NCBI RefSeq assembly: GCF_027980145.1
Contig: NZ_JAMZNK010000042.1
Coordinates: 1 to 50,784, forward strand
DNA length: 50,784 bases
DNA from: Flavobacterium azizsancarii
GTDB lineage: Bacteria; Bacteroidota; Bacteroidia; Flavobacteriales; Flavobacteriaceae
Reading direction: 5' to 3'
Below the pieces are notes generated by a model. That model was not told the origin of the DNA. It was given only the letters and a program-made list of their open reading frames with translations, and did no database searches. The first letter of the stretch is position 1. Every line of letters starts with the position of its first letter. Below are positions 41,506 through 48,496 of the stretch, in pieces. The position numbers and the translations under genes were made by a program.

Positions 41506-42537
41506 TTATTCGCTTATTTTAAGATTAATGGTACTATAACTATTTAAGGCTTCATAAATTTCTTGCGACGAATGCATTTGATGGCTAAAGTAAATCCCAT
41601 CCGATAAAGTTTTACTCAACATCTTTTCGACATGTAAAACTGTAGAAAAAGCAGTCAATTCGGCTTGGCCTTTACTACTTTGCAAGCTAACTCTTTTTAT
41701 TTTATCCAAAGTTTTAATGACTACTTCAAAAATGGTTTGATCGCCATTTCCGCTTGAGCCAAAAAGCAATTGCCTTTCTCTTAAAAACATGATATTAAAA
41801 ATCTTAAGAGATTGAAAATAGCCCATTAAACTGGTTACAAACTTAGAATTATAGGTCATTTTAACTGAAACAGTTGCTATTTTTTCTATCTGGTTTAAAA
41901 TAAATAAATCCGGAACATCGAGGTTATACACCTGACGTTTTCCAATTCCGAATGTGAAGTTAAATTTTTCGGAATCTAAAAAATGTTTGACATTTTGTGG
42001 TTTGTTATTTTTATAAACAACGAATGGTTTACATACATTTTCGGCTAAAAAATTAGCTGAACTTTTCCCTGCCAGATCTTTTACAGAATAATAAATATAA
42101 ATATTTGCCTCCTGAATTTTATGCTTCTCCGGCTCTGTAAAATCAATCAAACTGCCTACAATACCTCCCATCCAACCAGAGCTAAAAACAATTCGGCTAT
42201 TTATTTTCTGTCTGTTTGCTTTAGCTAAATTATAAGCAAGAGTCAAATCCGGAGTGGGTTTTGTAATATCGATATAATCTAATTTGCTTTTTATTGCAAA
42301 CTCTAAAATCTCATTGTTACCATCTTTTGTACACAATACAATCAGGTCTATTTTATTATCTGTAATACAATCAAAAGTTGCCGGATTGTTAACATCAATA
42401 AGCAAATCATTGTTGGTCTTTCCTAATTTACGACTTCCAACAAACAGGTTAAAGTCAGGATTTCTTGTCTGAAGAATTCGCAATATGACTTTACCTACTA
42501 AACCGGTTCCTCCAATTACTAAAATATTTTTTCTCAT
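41506..42537 (-). CDS. Saccharopine dehydrogenase-like NAD(P)-binding protein
   Basis: A 343-residue protein. Rossmann motif GGTGLVGKVILRIL (residues 8-21) followed by VGSRKLGKT and VLCTKDGNNEILEFAIKSKL, DYIDITKP, as in the saccharopine dehydrogenase NADP-binding domain family. The catalytic domain is not recognisable, so it is unlikely to be a true lysine-pathway enzyme; homologues act on many carbonyl substrates. Operon with the flavin oxidoreductase (3 bp gap), probably downstream of a Crp-family regulator. Confidence 0.78.
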   Translation of the reverse strand: MRKNILVIGGTGLVGKVILRILQTRNPDFNLFVGSRKLGKTNNDLLIDVNNPATFDCITDNKIDLIVLCTKDGNNEILEFAIKSKLDYIDITKPTPDLTLAYNLAKANRQKINSRIVFSSGWMGGIVGSLIDFTEPEKHKIQEANIYIYYSVKDLAGKSSANFLAENVCKPFVVYKNNKPQNVKHFLDSEKFNFTFGIGKRQVYNLDVPDLFILNQIEKIATVSVKMTYNSKFVTSLMGYFQSLKIFNIMFLRERQLLFGSSGNGDQTIFEVVIKTLDKIKRVSLQSSKGQAELTAFSTVLHVEKMLSKTLSDGIYFSHQMHSSQEIYEALNSYSTINLKISE

Positions 42538-42599
42538 TATTATATATTGTTTTCAGCAAAAATAATAATGAGATCTCTTTTGATAACCGGACAAATGTC

Positions 42600-43160
42600 C
42601 TATAAAATCGCTTTACGGATTCTGCTTAAATGCCTTGGCGTAACGCCTAAATACGAAGCTAAATATTGCAATGGAATGAGCTGAAGATATTTTTGATGGT
42701 TCTTATAAAGTTCTTCATAACGTTGTGTCCCGGATAATTTCTGAAAAGAAATCATTCTTTTTTGAAGAGCTACATATTCCATTTCAGTTAGCTTTCTCCC
42801 AATTCCCTGCCAATGAATACCTAATTTATAAAGTTTCCCCAGACTTTCACGGCTTATAACCTGTAACTCCGTATCAGCTAAAGCCTGAATGTTTTCTTCG
42901 GCTACATTTTGTGTTATGAAACTGGAGAATGAAGCCATAAATTCATTTTCGAAAGCAAAACAATTTGTGATTTCATCTCCCTGATGGTTGAAAAAATACG
43001 AACGCAAAATCCCTTTTTTGATAAAAAAGATTTCATTACAAACCTGATTTTCTTTTGATAATAATTCTCCTTTTTTAAGTTGTCGGAAAGTAATTAAATC
43101 ATCTAAAAGATCTAATTCGTTTTGCGATAAATGTTGAATGGACTGAAAAACTGATTTCAT
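42600..43160 (-). CDS. Crp/Fnr family transcriptional regulator
   Basis: A 186-residue regulator. The cyclic-nucleotide-type sensory domain is at about 20-110 (LLSKENQVCNEIFFIKKGIL, RSYFFNHQGDEITNCFAFENEF), and the C-terminal helix-turn-helix reads YLASYLGVTPRHLSRIRKAIL. It lacks Fnr-type iron-sulfur cysteines; the ligand is unknown. It probably controls the redox operon downstream (62 bp) and perhaps the TMEM175 gene upstream (17 bp). Confidence 0.9.
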   Translation of the reverse strand: MKSVFQSIQHLSQNELDLLDDLITFRQLKKGELLSKENQVCNEIFFIKKGILRSYFFNHQGDEITNCFAFENEFMASFSSFITQNVAEENIQALADTELQVISRESLGKLYKLGIHWQGIGRKLTEMEYVALQKRMISFQKLSGTQRYEELYKNHQKYLQLIPLQYLASYLGVTPRHLSRIRKAIL

Positions 43161-43177
43161 TATATATTCAGAATAGA

Positions 43178-43759
43178 TTAATTTTTAGAAGCAAAAACCT
43201 TTTCAATTCTTTTATCGGGAATAAGCCATAACAATGCTACTATGAAATAAGCAGCACCTGAAACCCATTCGCTATAAAAGGAAAACACGATTCCTAAAAT
43301 ATACAAAACAGAAGATACATAACCTTTTAAATCTCTGCCAATCGCTTTTGCCAATACTGAATTTTCTCCTTCATTAACGATTATAATCCGTTGTAAAATA
43401 AAATAAGCAACTGAAGACAAAAACAATATAACCCCATACAAAGTCATCGAGGCTTTTGCAAAATTATGTTCTCCCATCCAGCCTGTTGCAAGGGGAATTA
43501 AGGATAACCAAAACAATAAATGCAAATTAGCCCAAAGGATTTTACCATTTATTTTAGTCATTCCGTGAATTAGATAATGGTGATTGTTCCAGTAAATTCC
43601 AACATAAACAAAACTTAAAATGTAACTTAGAAACTTAGCTATAAGCGGTTTTAAATCGGCAAATTCATGTCCTTGAGGCACTTTAATTTCCAAAATCATA
43701 ATCGTTATGATAATAGCTAAAACACCATCACTAAAAGCTTCGAGTCTTGTTTTGTTCAT
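43178..43759 (-). CDS. TMEM175-family potassium channel-like protein
   Basis: A 193-residue protein with six hydrophobic helices and the family motif FSDG in the first helix (RLEAFSDGVLAIIITIMILE). Bacterial TMEM175 proteins are K+ channels of two-fold pseudo-symmetry in eukaryotes but single-domain tetramers in bacteria. Here the FSDG motif and the following I-I-T sequence are complete. It precedes a Crp-type regulator by 17 bp on the same strand, so expression is likely linked. Confidence 0.88.
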   Translation of the reverse strand: MNKTRLEAFSDGVLAIIITIMILEIKVPQGHEFADLKPLIAKFLSYILSFVYVGIYWNNHHYLIHGMTKINGKILWANLHLLFWLSLIPLATGWMGEHNFAKASMTLYGVILFLSSVAYFILQRIIIVNEGENSVLAKAIGRDLKGYVSSVLYILGIVFSFYSEWVSGAAYFIVALLWLIPDKRIEKVFASKN

Positions 43760-43797
43760 TTATTATATTTTTTTCTGAGCAAATATTAAAAAAAATC

Positions 43798-43879
43798 GCC
43801 ACGAATTTCACAAATTTTCGCGAATTTTTTATTCTTAATGATGAAATATTAATTCCTGCTAGTTCGTGAAATTTGTGGC
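43798..43879. repeat. Inverted repeat bordered by GCCACGAATTTCAC
   Basis: Arms GCCACGAATTTCAC (43798-43811) and GTGAAATTTGTGGC (43866-43879) pair at 13 of 14 positions; inside is AAATTTTCGCGAATTTTTTA. Same family as 25433-25509. Confidence 0.65.
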
Positions 43880-43908
43880 AAAAAATTCTTTCTTTTATAT
43901 CTTAAAAA

Positions 43909-44805
43909 TTAAATTTTACCGTAATACATTGCTTTTACGATTCCGTCAGAAAGTCCAATTTTTGGAACGTAAATTTGGCGTGCACCGCTCCATTTCATTG
44001 CATTGAGATAAATTCTTGTTGCATGGATAATAACGTCGGCACGATCTGAATTTAATCCCAACTCTGCAATCCTCTGTTCGTAAGTCAATGAATTTAAAAA
44101 AGCATATTGCGAATTGATATAAATATACGAAAGCGGCTTTTCTTGCTGCTTTCCTGACATTTTGAATAATTTATTGATGTTTCCGCCGGAACCAATCAAT
44201 GTTACTTCTTCATAATCTGCCGTATTGGTTTTAATCCATTTTTCGATTTCATCCCAAACTACATCATGTACCATATTATTTAGCAAACGAACTGTTCCGG
44301 CTTTAAATGATCTGGAATTAATCAACTTACCGTCAGAAAACAAAGTAAACTCTGTACTTCCGCCGCCAACATCTACAAAAAGATAGGTTTCGTCTGTTTT
44401 TAATAAATGATGTAAATCAGTCGAAGCAATAATAGCAGCTTCTTTTTTACCATCGATAATTTCGATTTTTATGTCGGCTTTCTTCTTAATCAAAGCCACC
44501 ACTTCTTTGGCATTATAAGCTTCACGCATTGCCGAAGTGGCAAATGCCATATAACGCTCTACTTTATGTACTTTCATCAAAAGATTAAATGCTTTCATTG
44601 CATCTACCATTCGATCTATATTTTCTTCTGAAATTTCTCCTACTGTAAAGGCATCTTGTCCCAAACGAATTGGCACACGAACAAGCGAACTCTTATTAAA
44701 TTGAGGTTCTTTGCCTTCTTGTTCTACAACATTCGATATGAGAAGCCTCATGGCATTTGAACCAATATCTATTGCTGCAAGTTTCTTTATATTAATCATG
44801 CTCAC
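43909..44805 (-). CDS. ppx: Exopolyphosphatase (Ppx/GppA family)
   Basis: A 298-residue ASKHA-fold phosphatase with ATP/phosphate loops AAIDIGSNAMRLLIS near the N-terminus, FVDVGGGSTEFTLF and LIGSGGNINKLFKM. The length equals the short Ppx/GppA type without the C-terminal HD domain. It either degrades polyphosphate or removes the phosphate from pppGpp. It is the last gene of the polyphosphate operon, 34 bp after ppk1, so the former is more likely. Confidence 0.9.
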   Translation of the reverse strand: MSMINIKKLAAIDIGSNAMRLLISNVVEQEGKEPQFNKSSLVRVPIRLGQDAFTVGEISEENIDRMVDAMKAFNLLMKVHKVERYMAFATSAMREAYNAKEVVALIKKKADIKIEIIDGKKEAAIIASTDLHHLLKTDETYLFVDVGGGSTEFTLFSDGKLINSRSFKAGTVRLLNNMVHDVVWDEIEKWIKTNTADYEEVTLIGSGGNINKLFKMSGKQQEKPLSYIYINSQYAFLNSLTYEQRIAELGLNSDRADVIIHATRIYLNAMKWSGARQIYVPKIGLSDGIVKAMYYGKI

Positions 44806-44839
44806 TTATGATTTGAAAATTATTCTTTATTTTATTACT

Positions 44840-46915
44840 TTATTTCTGCGAAATTGCTTCTAACACTGAAACTTTATTTTGATAATATTTATAGGTTTCA
44901 AATTGAGCTCTAAATGGGGCATGATGATTTCGCGGTTTGTATTTGTTATCTAATTTATAGGAATGATATCTTACTTTAACATTTCCTTTCCAGGCAATAT
45001 TAAAATTATCTATTAATTCTTTTTTTATTTCTAGATCATAAATTGGGCAGGTTACTTCGACTCTTCCATCAAGGTTTCGTGTCATAAAATCAGCTGACGA
45101 AATATATACTTCGGTCAAACCGGCATTTCCAAAAATATAAACTCTGGAATGTTCGAGGTAATTATCAACAATACTTATGGCTTCAATATTTTCGCTCATT
45201 CCCGGTATTCCAGGTATTAACGAACAAATTCCTCTTACCTGAAGCTGAATTTTCACTCCTGCATTACTGGCTTCGTATAATTTGTCGATCATTTTAAAAT
45301 CTGACAAACTATTCATTTTAAGCTTTATATGCGTTTTTCTTCCGGCCAGTGCATGTAAAATTTCACGATCTATTAGTTTAATAAATTTTGTTCGTGTATA
45401 ATGTGGCGATACAATTAAATGTTTGTATCTGTGTACTCTGTAATTGATATCAAAAAATTCGAAGATTTTAGAAATATCCTTCAAAATTCCCTGATGACAA
45501 GTAAATAGTGTTACGTCTGTATAAATTTTCGCTGTCGATTCGTTAAAATTTCCTGTTGAAATAAATCCGTATCGACGTGCTTTTCCTTCTTCAATTCTTT
45601 CTATGACACATATTTTACTGTGTACTTTTAAGCCTTTTATTCCAAAAATAAGATCAATACCTTCGGTTTGCATTTGTTCTGCATACGAGATATTAGATGC
45701 TTCATCAAAACGTGCCTGAAGTTCAATTTGAACGGTTACTTTTTTACCGTTTTTTGCTGCATTAATCAACGAACTAATGATTTGCGAATTCTTTGCTAAA
45801 CGGTATAAAGTGATTTTTATACTCATTACTTTAGGATCAAGTGCTGCTTCACGTAGAAACTTCGTTAAGTATGAAAAGGACTGATATGGTGCGTGTAATA
45901 AATAATCTTTTTTGCTGATTTTTTCGAGAATACTTCCTCCCAGGCTTAAACCCGGAATTGGTAATGGTTCGTTTGGTTTATAAAGTAAATCGTATCTCCC
46001 AAGGTTTGGAAAGCTCATATAATCACGACGATTATGATATCTTCCGCCAGGAATAATACTATCTGTTTCCACAATTTTCATTTTATCCAAAAAGAAATGC
46101 AGTGTATCTTTTTCGATTAAATTATCGTAAATAAAACGTACCGGTTCTCCTATTCGCCTGTCTTTTACTGATGTTGCAATTTTTTCGAGCATACTTTTAC
46201 TCAAATCACTATCAATGTCTAACTGAGCGTCACGGGTAATTTTGATCATGTGTGCTGAAACACTTTTATAATCGAAAATATTAAATATATTTTTTAGATT
46301 ATAACGTATCACATCGTCAATTAAAATGACATAATGTTTATCATCATGCGATGGAAGAACGACAAACCTATTTATCGTTTTTGGAATTTCGATAACTGCA
46401 TAACGAACTTCATCATTTGTATTCATCTCTAAACGAACTGCCAAATAACCCAAAGTATCTTTTAGAATAGGAAATTCGGCTAAATCATTTAAGATAATCG
46501 TAACGAGTTCGGGACTTAATTTTTGAGCAAAAAAGTCTTTAAGAAAGATTTTCTGATCTTCGGTAATTTGATCCTCGTTTATAATAAAGATATTTTCGGC
46601 TTCTAACTCTGCTTCAATATTACCCAGAATACGTAAACTTTCTGATTGCTGCTGGATTACAATTTCGGTAATATCTTTAATTAACTGATGGGCAGAAACT
46701 CCTCCTAAGTATTTTTCGCCAGAAATTCCGGAAAGGCTCAATCTTCGAATTGCAGCGTAACGGACTCTAAAAAATTCATCTAAATTATTAGAAAAAATTC
46801 CAACAAAACGCAGTCTGTCTAAAAGCGGAACGGTGTTGTCTGCTGCTTCCTGAAGGACTCTTGCATTAAACGCTAACCAGCTTTTTTCTCTATCGATATA
46901 TTTCTGTTCGTACAC
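44840..46915 (-). CDS. ppk1: Polyphosphate kinase 1
   Basis: A 691-residue enzyme of full length. Catalytic histidines are in LKVHSKICVIER and YLEHSRVYIFG (equivalents of E. coli His435 and His592); FISTGNFNESTAKIYTDVTL and ISSADFMTRNLDGRVEV are conserved PLD-like core segments. PPK1 polymerises the ATP gamma phosphate into polyphosphate through a phosphohistidine intermediate at the inner membrane. Its upstream neighbour, a SixA-type phosphatase, is 6 bp away, and ppx follows. Confidence 0.95.
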   Translation of the reverse strand: MYEQKYIDREKSWLAFNARVLQEAADNTVPLLDRLRFVGIFSNNLDEFFRVRYAAIRRLSLSGISGEKYLGGVSAHQLIKDITEIVIQQQSESLRILGNIEAELEAENIFIINEDQITEDQKIFLKDFFAQKLSPELVTIILNDLAEFPILKDTLGYLAVRLEMNTNDEVRYAVIEIPKTINRFVVLPSHDDKHYVILIDDVIRYNLKNIFNIFDYKSVSAHMIKITRDAQLDIDSDLSKSMLEKIATSVKDRRIGEPVRFIYDNLIEKDTLHFFLDKMKIVETDSIIPGGRYHNRRDYMSFPNLGRYDLLYKPNEPLPIPGLSLGGSILEKISKKDYLLHAPYQSFSYLTKFLREAALDPKVMSIKITLYRLAKNSQIISSLINAAKNGKKVTVQIELQARFDEASNISYAEQMQTEGIDLIFGIKGLKVHSKICVIERIEEGKARRYGFISTGNFNESTAKIYTDVTLFTCHQGILKDISKIFEFFDINYRVHRYKHLIVSPHYTRTKFIKLIDREILHALAGRKTHIKLKMNSLSDFKMIDKLYEASNAGVKIQLQVRGICSLIPGIPGMSENIEAISIVDNYLEHSRVYIFGNAGLTEVYISSADFMTRNLDGRVEVTCPIYDLEIKKELIDNFNIAWKGNVKVRYHSYKLDNKYKPRNHHAPFRAQFETYKYYQNKVSVLEAISQK

Positions 46916-46921
46916 TATTCT

Positions 46922-47407
46922 TTATTTTAAATCTTTGGGGAAAATTGTTTTATGGGTTTTACCTTTATTTATAGTATTCCAACTTTCTGCATCAAATTGC
47001 AATGATACAAAGCCAGAAGTAGGAACATTTTCGATAAAAACATCCCCAAATTTATTAACAAAATTTGTAATAGCCTCGTTATGTCCGAAAAGAATAACGC
47101 TTTCGAAACTATTATCACATGATTTGATAATCTTTTCCAATTGTTTATCGTCAAAAGTATAAAGATCATCCTTATAAACTATACTTTCTATAGGATACGA
47201 AATGTTTTGTGCAAAAATTAATGCGGTTTCTGATGCCCGGGCGGCAGTACTACTCCACATTATATATGTTTTAGGAAGGAAATTTGAAATATTCGATGAA
47301 ACTTCATGTGCATCTAATATTCCTTTTTTCATTAAAGGTCTATCAAAATCTTTAAGAGGTGCTTCCCAACTTGATTTAGCATGACGTATTAAAATTAAAT
47401 TTTTCAT
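46922..47407 (-). CDS. SixA-type histidine phosphatase
   Basis: A 161-residue phosphohistidine-phosphatase family protein. LIRHAKSSWEAPLKDFDRPL contains the RHG-type catalytic His8, ILFGHNEAITNFVNKFGD has the second histidine, and WSSTAARASETALIF has the phosphate-pocket arginine. It is first in the operon with ppk1 and ppx. SixA in E. coli dephosphorylates histidine-phosphotransfer proteins; here a role on phosphohistidine of Ppk1 is possible but unproven. The leader at 47415-47439 can form alternative hairpins. Confidence 0.85.
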   Translation of the reverse strand: MKNLILIRHAKSSWEAPLKDFDRPLMKKGILDAHEVSSNISNFLPKTYIMWSSTAARASETALIFAQNISYPIESIVYKDDLYTFDDKQLEKIIKSCDNSFESVILFGHNEAITNFVNKFGDVFIENVPTSGFVSLQFDAESWNTINKGKTHKTIFPKDLK

Positions 47408-47414
47408 AAGCGAC

Positions 47415-47439
47415 AGGTTTAGAAACCTCTTAGGAGGTT
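47415..47439 (-). promoter_or_regulatory. Mutually exclusive hairpins in the leader of the polyphosphate operon
   Basis: AAACCT/AACCTC (47423-47429) can pair with AGGTTT (47415-47420) or with GAGGTT (47434-47439), not both. The sequence lies immediately upstream of the start codon. It could also be just a short repeat. Confidence 0.3.
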
Positions 47440-47854
47440 AATCTTTTTTTATTGAACTTCTAATTTACAAAAGAAATATCAATCCCTCTCGTTTTTTTAT
47501 TTCTGTTAACATTTAATACAAATTTTAACAAGAATAAACAATCTTTAAAAATGATAAAATCAATCACTCTAAAATTGGGCTGTTTTTACGACAAGTGTTC
47601 TTCATCTATTAAAATAAACACTTAGTCGATATTATACAAATTTGTAAAATTTTAACTAAATAGTTGATTATTAATCATTTAAACCGTTTCATATTTTAGA
47701 TTTTTAGTCGAAAAAATAAAAATACAACGGTTTTTTATTTGTTAAAAATGACAAATAAAAATGCTTTTTTTGGCTTTCTATAACAAAAATTCTACACTTA
47801 AACGAGTTTTTAGGTTAGTTATGGACAAAAAAAATCAAAATTAATCACTGTATA
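47440..47854. other. AT-rich intergenic region between divergent genes
   Basis: About 400 bp without gene, repeat family or strong hairpin. It must carry the promoters of the polyphosphate operon (minus) and of the surface-protein genes (plus). Confidence 0.5.
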
Positions 47855-47862
47855 TAACTTTG
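47855..47862 (+). promoter_or_regulatory. -7 promoter element before the secreted-protein gene
   Basis: TAACTTTG matches TANNTTTG, 45 bp before ATG 47908. A -33 element is not clear. Confidence 0.4.
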
Positions 47863-47907
47863 ATTCTGTTAAAATTTGATAAACATCATAAACCAAAATA
47901 CTAAGCT

Positions 47908-48459
47908 ATGAGAACCAAAACTACTTTAGAAAAAGCATTGAAATTTGTTCATAATTGTAAGTTTATTTTTTCTTTTAAAAATAACATTTTTCAAAAAAAC
48001 CTATTTGCAATACTCTTTTGTTTAATCTCCAGCATTTCACTTGCTCAATCTGGTTCGTGCAACGGCACACTGGTTGTTGAAAATGATGGAAATATCAGAA
48101 GTACTCCGCCTGACGGAACTTACTACTCAATGGTACTCACCAACAACAGCTCTTCTACTGATACTTTTGTTTTTAGTAGTAAAAACATCAACGCTTCCTG
48201 TGCTAATACTGACGGGACTTCTACAGCAAACAACGTAATAATCAATACTGATTTTATAGATTCTGAAAGAAATTCTCTTAGCGAAATCACATTAAATGCG
48301 GGGCAATCTATCAATTTTTATATACACATAACATTGCCTTCTGGCACTACACTACAAAAATGGTCTTGCAATCAAGTTACTGCAACTTCAACAAACTGTG
48401 CGGATTATTCTTTCAATACAGTTTTACACACTTACATCATTAACCCTGCTAATGATTAA
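47908..48459 (+). CDS. Small secreted protein upstream of the adhesin
   Basis: A 183-residue protein with an unusually long signal region: about 28 polar residues precede the hydrophobic core (FQKNLFAILFCLISSISLAQ). The mature part is short strand-rich sequence with four cysteines (SGSCNGTLVVEN, INASCANTDG, WSCNQV, TNCADYS) and Asn/Thr/Ser-rich composition. No known domain. The adhesin gene begins 37 bp downstream, and its N-terminus has a similarly long signal region, so the two proteins are probably exported and used together. Function unknown. Confidence 0.7.
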   Translation: MRTKTTLEKALKFVHNCKFIFSFKNNIFQKNLFAILFCLISSISLAQSGSCNGTLVVENDGNIRSTPPDGTYYSMVLTNNSSSTDTFVFSSKNINASCANTDGTSTANNVIINTDFIDSERNSLSEITLNAGQSINFYIHITLPSGTTLQKWSCNQVTATSTNCADYSFNTVLHTYIINPAND

Positions 48460-48496
48460 TCAAAATATACCAAGTAAGACCTTAAAATAATTTAAC

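Noticed and set aside
48041..48314. Overlapping short frames on both strands within the secreted-protein gene
   Set aside because: Shadow frames of the 47908-48459 gene, which has a signal peptide and normal composition.
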